Source: Terriglobia bacterium (GTDB taxonomy: Bacteria; Acidobacteriota; Terriglobia; Terriglobales; Acidobacteriaceae). Taken from it: a stretch of 64,000 nt of DNA. The notes beneath the pieces are model-generated. The model saw only the letters and a program-made list of their open reading frames with translations. It searched no databases and was not told the origin of the DNA. The position numbers and the translations under genes were made by a program. The DNA lies in contig JAIQEU010000014.1 in the NCBI GenBank assembly GCA_020073665.1, positions 62,001 to 126,000 of the forward strand, in the 5' to 3' direction. Of the stretch, positions 1 to 7,426 are shown in pieces (the first letter of the stretch is position 1; each line of letters starts with the position of its first letter).

Positions 1-2
1 TC

Positions 3-233
3 GTCGACCTGAAGCAACTAAAGGCCATTCTGCAGCGCGAAGTGCTGGATGCCATGGACCACCGCTTTCTGAACAAAGAGGTGCCGGAATTCTTGCATCG
101 CATTCCTACCACCGAGAACCTGGCCATTGCCATCTGGGAGCGCCTGGCGACCAAACTGAGTACCGCGCGCCTGCATCGCGTACGGGTTTACGAGACGCCC
201 GACCTGTTCGTGGATTTTTACGGAGAAGAATGA
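3..233 (+). CDS. 6-pyruvoyl-tetrahydropterin synthase / 6-carboxytetrahydropterin synthase family, C-terminal part
   Basis: The gene enters from the left edge; only its last 76 codons are present, so the start and the zinc-binding histidines are outside the window. The visible part carries the family hallmarks: a VDLKQLK strand-helix start, the catalytic Asp-His pair in MDHRFLN, the PTTENLA substrate loop, and the terminal Glu in the VYETP strand that anchors the pterin. The family uses 7,8-dihydroneopterin triphosphate, to make either tetrahydrobiopterin or queuosine precursors. Its TGA overlaps the ATG of a second family member, so the two are translationally coupled, and folE follows. Which of the two reactions it catalyses cannot be decided here. 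Confidence 0.88.
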   Translation, partial: VDLKQLKAILQREVLDAMDHRFLNKEVPEFLHRIPTTENLAIAIWERLATKLSTARLHRVRVYETPDLFVDFYGEE

Positions 234-652
234 AGGCCCACCTCACCCGGCGATACATGTTTTCCGCGTCGCACCGGCTGCATAGCGAAGCGATGTCAGC
301 CCAGGAGAACGTCTCGACTTACGGCAAATGCAACAACCCGCACGGACACGGGCACAACTATGCTCTCGAGGTCACGGTCAGCGGACCCGTGGACCAAAGC
401 ACCGGCATGGTCTGCAACCTGGTGGACCTGGACGGCTTTGTGGAGCGGGAAATCCTGGAACGCTTCGATCTCCAGAACCTGAACCAGCTCGACGAATTTG
501 CGGAACCCGTGCCCACCACCGAGAACCTCTGTACGGTGATTTACGATATTTTGCAGCGCGGGTTCTCCCACGCACATCTGGATAAGGTACGCCTGGAAGA
601 GACCATGATGAATTCGTTCGAGTACGCTGGAGGGAAGGAAGCAATTTGGTAA
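230..652 (+). CDS. Second 6-pyruvoyl-tetrahydropterin synthase-like protein, lacking the catalytic His
   Basis: This is a complete 140-residue member of the same family as the gene before it. Zinc ligands are visible as H15 (FSASHRL) and H40/H42 (HGHGHNY). The catalytic Cys is C34 (YGKCNNP). The pterin loop PTTENL spans 95-100, and the late Glu pair is E123/E124. The usual Asp-His of the Cys-Asp-His triad is altered: where the upstream copy has MDHRFLN, this one has FDLQNLN, with D80 kept and His replaced by Leu. It may therefore bind pterins with a changed reaction, or work as a partner of the first copy. The ATG overlaps the upstream TGA; folE begins about 100 bases downstream. Confidence 0.88.
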   Translation: MKAHLTRRYMFSASHRLHSEAMSAQENVSTYGKCNNPHGHGHNYALEVTVSGPVDQSTGMVCNLVDLDGFVEREILERFDLQNLNQLDEFAEPVPTTENLCTVIYDILQRGFSHAHLDKVRLEETMMNSFEYAGGKEAIW

Positions 653-659
653 TTGAGCA

Positions 660-724
660 ATCGGGTAATTGTGTGATTTGAAGACCTTCGCAGGGGCCGA
701 GTTTTCAATTACAAAATTACCCGG
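660..724. repeat. Inverted repeat in the gap before folE
   Basis: CGGGTAATT at 662-670 is matched by its exact complement AATTACCCG at 715-723, inside an AT-rich stretch with several TAATT/AATTA words. The composition differs sharply from the GC-rich genes on either side. Short taattg words of this kind recur near 14020. It reads as an interspersed element rather than a simple terminator, since there is no T-run. Confidence 0.5.
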
Positions 725-753
725 TTACAAGATCACCTAATTCACACAAAACC

Positions 754-1353
754 ATGAGCCCATCAGTCGAGCCCGCAACCCTGACCAGCGCTAGCTTCGA
801 GGAACTGGTGCGCGAAGTGATTGTTCGCCTGGGCGAAGATCCCGCGCGCGAAGGCTTAACCCGCACGCCGGACCGCGTGCATCGCGCCTACGAATATCTG
901 ACGAAGGGATATCGTGAAGATCCCGACGCGCTGCTCAAGAACGCGCTGTTTACGGTCACCTACGACGAAATGGTGATCGTCAAAGACATTGAAATGTTCA
1001 GCCTATGCGAACACCACATGCTGCCGTTTTTCGGCAAGGTGCACGTGGCCTATATCCCCAATGGCAAGGTTGTGGGTCTGAGCAAGATTCCACGCTTGAT
1101 CGAAATTTTCTCGCGCCGCCTGCAAATCCAGGAACGCCTGACTACGCAGATTGCGGAGACCATCCAGAAGGCCATTGCTCCGCAGGGCGTGGGCGTAGTG
1201 ATCGAAGCGCGTCACCTGTGCATGATGATGCGCGGAGTGGAGAAACAGCATTCCGCGGCGGTGACCTCTTCCATGCTGGGTTGCTTCCGCGACGAACAGG
1301 AAACGCGGACGGAGTTTTTGTCGCTGATCCGTAACCGGGCGAACGGAGTCTAG
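754..1353 (+). CDS. folE: GTP cyclohydrolase I
   Basis: This 199-residue protein converts GTP to 7,8-dihydroneopterin triphosphate plus formate, the first step of folate and tetrahydrobiopterin synthesis, in the cytoplasm. The zinc site is visible as C85 and H88 in SLCEHHM and C156 in HLCMMMRG. The GLSKIPRL segment and the QERLTTQIA helix are family signatures, and the length is normal. Its product is the substrate of the pyruvoyl-tetrahydropterin-synthase-like proteins just upstream. The next gene starts one base after its TAG stop, so the cluster is probably one transcript. Confidence 0.97.
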   Translation: MSPSVEPATLTSASFEELVREVIVRLGEDPAREGLTRTPDRVHRAYEYLTKGYREDPDALLKNALFTVTYDEMVIVKDIEMFSLCEHHMLPFFGKVHVAYIPNGKVVGLSKIPRLIEIFSRRLQIQERLTTQIAETIQKAIAPQGVGVVIEARHLCMMMRGVEKQHSAAVTSSMLGCFRDEQETRTEFLSLIRNRANGV

Positions 1354-1354
1354 G

Positions 1355-2107
1355 TTGGCGCGTGCGAGCGGTGCCGGCCAGTCTCGTAAACCGCAGCGCC
1401 TGCGGGGGAAAGTGGCTCTCATCACCGGCGCCAGCCGCGGTATTGGCCTGGCGATTGCACATGCGCTGGCGGCGGAAGGCTGCCACCTCGCCATCACGGG
1501 CCGCAGCCAGGCTCCCCTCAAGAAGGCACTCCGGAAGTTGGAGAAAACCGGAGTCAGAGTGCTCGCGCGCCCTTGCGACGTACGCGATCCCGGGTCCGTC
1601 GCATCTCTGCTCAGAGCAGTCCAGGAAGAATTTAACCGTCTCGACATCCTGGTCAACAATGCTGGCGTTGCTCATCCCAACCTGCACGTCGACAAATTGC
1701 GGTTCGAGTATTGGTCGGAGGCGATTGACACTAACCTGACCGGCACCTTCCTGGTGACCCACTATGCCCTGGCTCGGATGACACGCGGTGGGGCAATCGT
1801 CAACAATCTTTCGACCGCCTCCCGCAAGGCCTTTGCTGGGTCCTCGGCGTACGTAGCGTCCAAGCACGGCGCTCTGGGCCTTACTGACACTCTGCGCGAG
1901 GAACTTCGCCCCAGAGGGATTCGGGTAATTGCGCTGATGCCAGGGGCCACCGATACTGAGCTTTGGAACACGCTCTGGCCACAGGCCCCGCGGCGCAAGA
2001 TGATGTCGCCCGACAGCGTGGCCACGGCCGTGGTGAACGCGCTGATCCTTCCATCCGACAGCACACTGGAAGAGTTGACCATCCGGCCTGCGGCGGGCAC
2101 CCTGTAG
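1355..2107 (+). CDS. Short-chain dehydrogenase/reductase (SDR), possible pteridine reductase
   Basis: This classical SDR has 250 residues. It shows the nucleotide-binding TGASRGIG motif near residue 24, the NNAG motif near 102, and the YVASK catalytic Tyr-Lys pair near 165. The start is a TTG placed one base after the folE stop; no better in-frame start precedes the Rossmann strand, and tight spacing fits translational coupling. The family reduces carbonyls with NAD(P)H. Its place after two PTPS-family genes and folE suggests a sepiapterin- or dihydropterin-reductase role. That role is inference from context, since SDR sequence alone does not fix the substrate. Confidence 0.85.
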   Translation: MARASGAGQSRKPQRLRGKVALITGASRGIGLAIAHALAAEGCHLAITGRSQAPLKKALRKLEKTGVRVLARPCDVRDPGSVASLLRAVQEEFNRLDILVNNAGVAHPNLHVDKLRFEYWSEAIDTNLTGTFLVTHYALARMTRGGAIVNNLSTASRKAFAGSSAYVASKHGALGLTDTLREELRPRGIRVIALMPGATDTELWNTLWPQAPRRKMMSPDSVATAVVNALILPSDSTLEELTIRPAAGTL

Positions 2108-2270
2108 CCGCAGTGTTCAGGAGCCCTAACTGGGCTTCGTTCTGCTGCTGGCGCCGGAGTTGGCAAATCGCATTCCGCCCCGAATAACTCGCTGACTTCA
2201 TGGTGTGAAAAGCGTAATATCGTACCCTTCTGGTTATGATTCCTGCTTCCAGCCACGAATCGCCCCGGCC

Positions 2271-2600
2271 ATGGCCCTGCCACTGAGTTCCTGCCAAACC
2301 TGGAATGTGCTCGGCCAGTGGGCATGCAACACGCTGCGCGTCCAGGGAGTGCTGCTGCTAGTCTGGCAATACGGAGAGAAGAAGGGCGATGTCTACAATA
2401 TTCTGTGGGCGCTGGTGTTCGGTTTTGCCACGCTCAACATCCTGGGATTGGTGGCCAGACGCTTTGAACCCTCGCGCAACCGGCTAAGTTTTGGCGAGGT
2501 CCTGGCCATCACGGTTGTGTGTGTGTCTGTAATTTTGCTCTCTTGGGAGATGCTGTACTTGTTCAAGATCCTTCCCATCAAGCTGCAACCCCGCTACTAG
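2271..2600 (+). CDS. Small two-span membrane protein, function unknown
   Basis: This 109-residue protein was not recognised. Two hydrophobic segments are clear, at about residues 43-62 (LWALVFGFATLNILGL) and 76-98 (VLAITVVCVSVILL). A basic loop (ARRFEPSRNR) lies between them, so both ends are probably outside the cytoplasm. The ATG at 2271 was chosen; an upstream GTG at 2205 would add a hydrophilic stretch of no obvious merit. It stands alone between the pteridine cluster and the zinc-finger gene. Confidence 0.6.
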   Translation: MALPLSSCQTWNVLGQWACNTLRVQGVLLLVWQYGEKKGDVYNILWALVFGFATLNILGLVARRFEPSRNRLSFGEVLAITVVCVSVILLSWEMLYLFKILPIKLQPRY

Positions 2601-2625
2601 GCGTTTTTTGCGGTATGATCCCATC

Positions 2626-2934
2626 ATGTCTAAGAGTGCGCCTCAGTTCGAAGTTACCTGCCCCTGCTGCGGTGCAGTGCTGAAGGTGGATACCGTTGAA
2701 AGGGCGGTTATCTCGCACATTGCTCCGGTTAAGCCTAAGACCTTCAACGATATAGAAGAAGCTGCGCGAGCCATGAAAGAGCAGGACAGCCGCCGCGATT
2801 CGATTTTCCGCCAATCCGTGGAAAACCAGAAGCATGCCGCCGAACTGCTGGAAAAGAAGTTCCAGGAGGCGGTAAGGAAAGCCAAGGAGTCTCCCGACAC
2901 CGGCAAGCCGATTCGGGACTTCGACCTCGACTAA
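2626..2934 (+). CDS. Small CPCC-motif protein with a coiled-coil tail
   Basis: This 102-residue protein has a single TCPCCGAVLKVD knuckle near residues 11-22, of the kind found in zinc-ribbon proteins. A long charged helix (about 42-90, rich in E, K, A and Q) follows and is likely a coiled coil. Only one Cys pair is present, so metal binding would need a dimer or would be absent. The ATG at 2626 gives a sensible N-terminus directly before the knuckle. No function can be assigned. Confidence 0.65.
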   Translation: MSKSAPQFEVTCPCCGAVLKVDTVERAVISHIAPVKPKTFNDIEEAARAMKEQDSRRDSIFRQSVENQKHAAELLEKKFQEAVRKAKESPDTGKPIRDFDLD

Positions 2935-2997
2935 TTTACAAAATAATTCCTGCTAGCGCACAGACACGTTAGCGTGCATGCCTTACAATCTGCCCCG

Positions 2998-3672
2998 ATG
3001 GCTACTATTCCCCTCCTCCTCGGCCATCGTGGGGCCCCTTCGTCGGGTTCGGTTGCGGAGAATACTTTTGCGGCGTTTGATTTGGCCCTCGCCCGCGGTT
3101 GCGATGGGTTCGAGTTCGACGTGCGCCTCACAGGTTGCGGACGCGCGCTGGTTTGCCACGATCCCAAAGTTGGCGGAGTAACGGTCGCGCGCGCGACCGC
3201 TCGGCAGCTAACCAGCCTGCCCCAGTTGCACGAGGTGTTGGTTCGATACGGGCAGCGCGTCTTTCTCGACATCGAACTCAAAGTGAAGGGACTGGAGCCC
3301 CTGGTCCTGGCAGCTCTGCGAAAACACCCTCCGGGACGGAACTACGTAGTTTCGTCATTCCTCTCCGACGTCTTGCTGGAACTGAAGGTCCGCAGCGCAC
3401 GGGTGCCGGTGGGGATCATTTGTGACAGGGAAGCGCAGCTCGCCAAGTGGCGCAATCTGCCGGTTGATTACGTCATCGCCCACCGGTCGCTGGTTAAGCG
3501 CGAACTAGCCGGTGAGGTTCATGCTGCCGGCAAGAAACTGATTGTTTGGACAGTGAACGACAAGCGTTCGATTCTCCGCTTGGCTGAGTACGGAGCTGAC
3601 GCCATCATCACCGACCGAACGCAGGCGGTGATGAGCATCCGAGGAGAACAATTGCCGAGGCCATCTGCCTGA
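2998..3672 (+). CDS. Glycerophosphodiester phosphodiesterase
   Basis: This is a 224-residue GDPD-family TIM barrel that hydrolyses glycerophosphodiesters to sn-glycerol 3-phosphate and an alcohol. The diagnostic residues are the HRGAPSSGSVAENT block near the N-terminus (metal/phosphate binding), EFDVRLTGCG with the paired acidic residues, and the CHDP motif. A late IVWTVND strand and GADAIITD complete the barrel. No signal peptide is present, so it acts in the cytoplasm. The ATG at 2998 begins just before the first beta strand. It converges on a glycerol-3-phosphate dehydrogenase gene that would use its product. Confidence 0.92.
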   Translation: MATIPLLLGHRGAPSSGSVAENTFAAFDLALARGCDGFEFDVRLTGCGRALVCHDPKVGGVTVARATARQLTSLPQLHEVLVRYGQRVFLDIELKVKGLEPLVLAALRKHPPGRNYVVSSFLSDVLLELKVRSARVPVGIICDREAQLAKWRNLPVDYVIAHRSLVKRELAGEVHAAGKKLIVWTVNDKRSILRLAEYGADAIITDRTQAVMSIRGEQLPRPSA

Positions 3673-3699
3673 CCGGCTGCCCGTGTGCCATCCACGGGA

Positions 3700-5343
3700 T
3701 CAGTCGGCTGCGGCTTCCAGCAGCATCTTGTTGTAGGTCGGCTTGCGCAGGAAGGCAGCGCGCTCGGTCTCGAACGATTCCAGTTCCGCCGCCGTTTGTT
3801 CTTCCGTCCAACCCATGACCGCTCCGATCCGTAATGCAGCTTCCCGGCTGCACCGGTCTGACCAGCAGCCTCCGAGAGCGACCGGCACGCGCCTCAGCAG
3901 CACGTCGCCCAGGCTGACTGCGTATTGACTCGTGAACGCGTCCACCGCCTCGGCCACAATGTGTTCCGAGTGCTGGCACAGCGGGGCGCGCATTTGGGCG
4001 CTGCTCAGCGCCATGCGGGCGATGGCCAGGGATCGCTTGCCGTGCCACTCTACAATGCCCCGAGCGGAGACTTCGCTGATGCCGCCGGCTTCGGCGATTT
4101 CGATGACCCAACTATCAAGATGCGGGTCCAGATTTTCGTCGGAGACGGTCACGGTCGTAACTATAGCCTTCGGCTTGGCGCCGATCCGAGCCGCGCATTC
4201 CCGCGCCAGCTGTGCGGCGGTGGTCAGCTTGCCGCCGATCACCGAGATCATTTGTGCTGCGCCCTCGCCCCGGTGGTCGTGGAAGTAATGCTTCCTGGTC
4301 ACCGCTCCGGGTTGTTGCTTCGGCGAGAAGGGAAGCGGCCGCACCCCGGCGAACGCATAACGGATGTCATGGGCCGAGGCCTTGGCCCGCGGAAACAGGC
4401 GAAGCAGCGAGCGTACCAGGTACTCGATCTCTCCCGCCGAAGGCTCGACCTTTGCGGGATCGTTTTTGTCCGGGACTTCGGTAGTCCCTACCAGGATCTG
4501 CTCATTCCACGGAATCACGAAAATGGGCCGGCCGTCGGTGGCTTCCGTATAGACCGCTGAATCGGGAGCGCCCGCGAAACGCGGCAGAACGATGTGCGAG
4601 CCGCGAACCCCGCCTAGCATCAGGTCCTTCGTCTCGATCCGCGAACGCTGGCACAGGCGGTCGGCCCACGGCCCGGTAGCGTTCACTATCCAAGTCGCCT
4701 CGACGTGCTCCTGCTTCCCGCTGGTCCAATCGTGCAGCAGAACGCCTTTGGCCCGCCCGTGAAAAACGTCAACCGCGAGCACCTGGGTATGATTGCGCAC
4801 CACGGCGCCGGCTTCCCCGGCCTCAACCAGCCACTCGGCGACCAGGCGCTCGGGAAACTCGCACTGGGCGTCTTCAAAACTGAACACGGACCAGCGGCGC
4901 CCGGCGTCAAGCAAGCGCTCCAGTTTGAACCGTTCCATGGGCGAGTCATCAGGTCCGAACCGCGGGCCGCCCATGCGTCCGTACAGCCACAGGCCAGCGC
5001 GAACGCTGAGGGCACTGCGGCGGCTTTTCTCGTCGAGCGCCAACAGGAAGTGGACCGGATGAACCAGGTGCGGGTGCTGCCGCAGCAGGCGCTGGCGCTC
5101 GCGTAAAGACTCGCGTACCTGTCCGATCTCGGCGTGCTCCAGGTAGCGCAGGCCGCCATGAATCATGCGCGTGGAGCGACTGGTGGTGCCGGCGGCGAAA
5201 TCGTTCTGCTCCACCAGTAGAGTACGGCGTCCCGCGCGGGCGCATTCGCGGGCGATGGCGACGCCGTTGATGCCGCCACCAATCACCACCACGTGAAAAC
5301 GCTCGCCCTCAAGCGGTCGCCGGGTTGGGCCGGGGATATTCAC
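3700..5343 (-). CDS. glpD: Aerobic glycerol-3-phosphate dehydrogenase (FAD)
   Basis: This 547-residue flavoprotein oxidises sn-glycerol 3-phosphate to dihydroxyacetone phosphate and passes electrons to quinone at the inner membrane face. The FAD-binding VVIGGGINGVAIA motif sits near residue 19 and is followed by the GTTSRSTRMIHGGLRYLE substrate-side signature. IVNATGPWAD and VIPWNEQILVGTTE are further DAO-fold marks, and the C-terminal helical domain typical of GlpD is present. It converges with the phosphodiesterase gene 27 bases away. Together they form a phospholipid-headgroup salvage route into glycolysis. Confidence 0.95.
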   Translation of the reverse strand: MNIPGPTRRPLEGERFHVVVIGGGINGVAIARECARAGRRTLLVEQNDFAAGTTSRSTRMIHGGLRYLEHAEIGQVRESLRERQRLLRQHPHLVHPVHFLLALDEKSRRSALSVRAGLWLYGRMGGPRFGPDDSPMERFKLERLLDAGRRWSVFSFEDAQCEFPERLVAEWLVEAGEAGAVVRNHTQVLAVDVFHGRAKGVLLHDWTSGKQEHVEATWIVNATGPWADRLCQRSRIETKDLMLGGVRGSHIVLPRFAGAPDSAVYTEATDGRPIFVIPWNEQILVGTTEVPDKNDPAKVEPSAGEIEYLVRSLLRLFPRAKASAHDIRYAFAGVRPLPFSPKQQPGAVTRKHYFHDHRGEGAAQMISVIGGKLTTAAQLARECAARIGAKPKAIVTTVTVSDENLDPHLDSWVIEIAEAGGISEVSARGIVEWHGKRSLAIARMALSSAQMRAPLCQHSEHIVAEAVDAFTSQYAVSLGDVLLRRVPVALGGCWSDRCSREAALRIGAVMGWTEEQTAAELESFETERAAFLRKPTYNKMLLEAAAD

Positions 5344-5665
5344 TTGCTTTGGTTTAGATGCTGCCTGCGTAAAGGGTCTGCCGCGGCGCAGGGCATCCCG
5401 ACTGTAAGTCTGCGCCGGCAGCGGGTTCTAGGGAAGATAACCTTAGTCCAGCAAAAGCCGGTTCCCGGCGGGGTGTCGGAACCCCCGGCTGATGCTCCAC
5501 AAACAGTTGAGAAAGACTCTGTAAGTGTATGTAAGTACAATCTTAAGCACATTCCCTTCGAGCGAGTCGGGCCTCGGCTGTCACCGCATCCGGTGATCTG
5601 GTAACCGGTTACCCGGACGCACTTCATTGCCCGCGATTGCGTCCCTCATTTACAGTGTTGAACCA
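5344..5665. promoter_or_regulatory. Divergent promoter region between glpD and mazG with several inverted repeats
   Basis: No gene is seen in this 322-base gap. It holds a stem-loop at 5456-5490 (AGCCGGTTCC against GGAA...CCGGCT), a hairpin TCACCG-CATC-CGGTGA at 5581-5596, and a perfect 14-base palindrome GGTAACCGGTTACC at 5600-5613. A possible mazG promoter is TTGCCC (5627-5632) with TACAGT (5651-5656), spacer 18, which would give a very short leader. The palindromes may be operators for either gene; none matches a regulator I can name. Confidence 0.4.
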
Positions 5666-6574
5666 ATGTCCACCACTACAGGGGAGCGGTTCGAGCGGGC
5701 GGTCTCCATCATGGCCCGGCTGCGGGCCCCCGGCGGATGTCCCTGGGACCGCGAGCAAACCTTCGATTCCATCAAGCCCTACACGCTCGAAGAGACCTAC
5801 GAAGTCCTGGAAGCTATCGACAACCGCGACTGGAACGAGCTGACTGGGGAACTGGGCGACCTGTTGCTGCAGGTGCTGTTCTACGCCCAGATGGCCAAAG
5901 AACAGGGAACGTTCTCCATTGACCAGGTGCTGGAACGGCTCTCCAACAAGCTCGTGGACCGCCATCCGCACGTGTTCGGCGATGTGAAAGCCGAGACCTC
6001 CTCCGAGGTGCTGCGCAACTGGGAAGTCCTGAAAGCGGAGGAAAAGAAAAAGCGCCTGGAAGCTGGAGGCGGCAAGTCGGCAAAAGGAGAGGAGCATCCG
6101 CAGTCGGTGCTGGCCGGAATCTCAAGCTCGATTCCTGCGCTGCTGGAAGCCTACAAGCTGAGTTCGCGCGCCGCCCACGTGGGCTTTGATTGGCCAAACG
6201 TCGGCGGCTTGTTCGAAAAGCTGCACGAGGAAACTGAAGAGTTGCAGGAACAGCTAAACAAATTCCCTTCGCCCGGCCTTCAACCCCAGGGCCGCGGTGT
6301 GGCGGGTTCCGGGCGGCAGCCCATCCCCGAAGATTTGAGGAAACGCCTGGAAGATGAGGTGGGCGATCTCTTTTTCGTGCTGGTCAACATTGCCCGTTAT
6401 CTCTCGCTCGATCCGGAATCCGCGCTGCGCAAGACCAACCGCAAGTTCAAGCGGCGGTTCCAGTGGATGGAGGAGCAACTGCGCGCTTCCGGGCGGACGC
6501 CGCAACACGCCTCGATGGAGGAACTCGAGTCCCTGTGGCAAGGGGCCAAGCGGCAGGAGAAAGGGAACGAGTGA
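5666..6574 (+). CDS. mazG: Nucleoside triphosphate pyrophosphohydrolase MazG
   Basis: This 302-residue protein hydrolyses (d)NTPs to the monophosphate and pyrophosphate and is regarded as a housecleaning enzyme. It has two MazG domains. The first, near residues 10-115, carries GGCPWDREQTFDSI, EETYEVLEAI and ELGDLLLQVLFYA, with the acidic residues that bind magnesium. The second, near 170-275, has EETEEL and DEVGDLFFVLVN. A Gly/Pro-rich insert of about 20 residues in the second domain (KFPSPGLQPQGRG) is unusual. The ATG at 5666 begins directly before the family N-terminus. Its stop overlaps the start of the next gene. Confidence 0.93.
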   Translation: MSTTTGERFERAVSIMARLRAPGGCPWDREQTFDSIKPYTLEETYEVLEAIDNRDWNELTGELGDLLLQVLFYAQMAKEQGTFSIDQVLERLSNKLVDRHPHVFGDVKAETSSEVLRNWEVLKAEEKKKRLEAGGGKSAKGEEHPQSVLAGISSSIPALLEAYKLSSRAAHVGFDWPNVGGLFEKLHEETEELQEQLNKFPSPGLQPQGRGVAGSGRQPIPEDLRKRLEDEVGDLFFVLVNIARYLSLDPESALRKTNRKFKRRFQWMEEQLRASGRTPQHASMEELESLWQGAKRQEKGNE

Positions 6575-7341
6575 CGGCGGACTCGGTGGTGATCCGGAAA
6601 TGCCATCGGCTCGAAGAAATGCGGGCTTGCGTGGCCTTGCAGAAGGAAGTCTGGAATTTTTCCGATATCGAACTGGTGCCCTTGCGGCTGTTCGTCGTCG
6701 CCGAGAAAGTAGGCGGCCAGGTGATGGGCGCCTTCGAAGGCAACGACCTGGTGGGTTTTGCCCTGGCGATTCCCGGGTTCCGCGCCGGGCGTTCCTATCT
6801 CTACTCACACATGCTGGCCGTACGCAGCGACCATCGCAATGCCGGGCTGGGGCGGAGGCTGAAGCTTTTTCAGCGTGACGACGGGCTGGCCCGCGGGTTC
6901 GAGTTGATGGAGTGGACCTTCGATCCGCTGGAAATCAAGAACGCCTATCTGAACATCGAAAAACTGGGAGCGATCGCGCGCCGGTATAACGTCAACCAGT
7001 ACGGCATTACGTCCTCTCCGTTACAGGGCGGTTTGCCGACCGACCGCTTGGTGGCAGAGTGGTGGCTGAAGTCAAAACGGGTAGAATGCGTACTGGGCGA
7101 GCAACCAAAATCAGAATTTGGTGTTCAGGCGACTGTCCCGGTTCCGGCACAGATCTACGAATGGAAGGCCTCGCCGTCCACGCGTGAGAAAGCGAAGGAA
7201 GTGCAAGACCGCAATCGCGCCCTGTTCCTGAAAGCGTTTGCAGACGGTTTAAGCGTGCTGGGTTACGAACGCGATCGGGAAGGGAATGGAAAGTTCCTGT
7301 TGGGGAAGTGGGACGAAAAGTGGCTGTACGCGGCCCCTTGA
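6571..7341 (+). CDS. GNAT-family acyltransferase (COG3375-like)
   Basis: This is a 256-residue GNAT-superfamily protein. The acetyl/acyl-CoA-binding block is seen as LAVRSDHRNAGLGRRLKLFQ near residues 90-109, where R/Q-x-x-G-x-G/A is conserved as RNAGLGR. It is followed by MEWTFDPLEIKNAYLNIEKLGA, typical of the larger COG3375 type. The start is a GTG whose last two bases form part of the mazG TGA, so translation is coupled. The next gene encodes an N-succinylamino-acid-racemase-like enolase, so this enzyme may succinylate or acetylate D-amino acids. That substrate is inference from the gene pairing. Confidence 0.85.
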   Translation: MTADSVVIRKCHRLEEMRACVALQKEVWNFSDIELVPLRLFVVAEKVGGQVMGAFEGNDLVGFALAIPGFRAGRSYLYSHMLAVRSDHRNAGLGRRLKLFQRDDGLARGFELMEWTFDPLEIKNAYLNIEKLGAIARRYNVNQYGITSSPLQGGLPTDRLVAEWWLKSKRVECVLGEQPKSEFGVQATVPVPAQIYEWKASPSTREKAKEVQDRNRALFLKAFADGLSVLGYERDREGNGKFLLGKWDEKWLYAAP

Positions 7342-7426
7342 TTTCGGTTCACCACGGAGATAGCAGGCGGAGCCAGGAAGGAAATCCGATGTCCCCTGTT
7401 TCCTTCGGCCCCTGCGGTTACTCATC

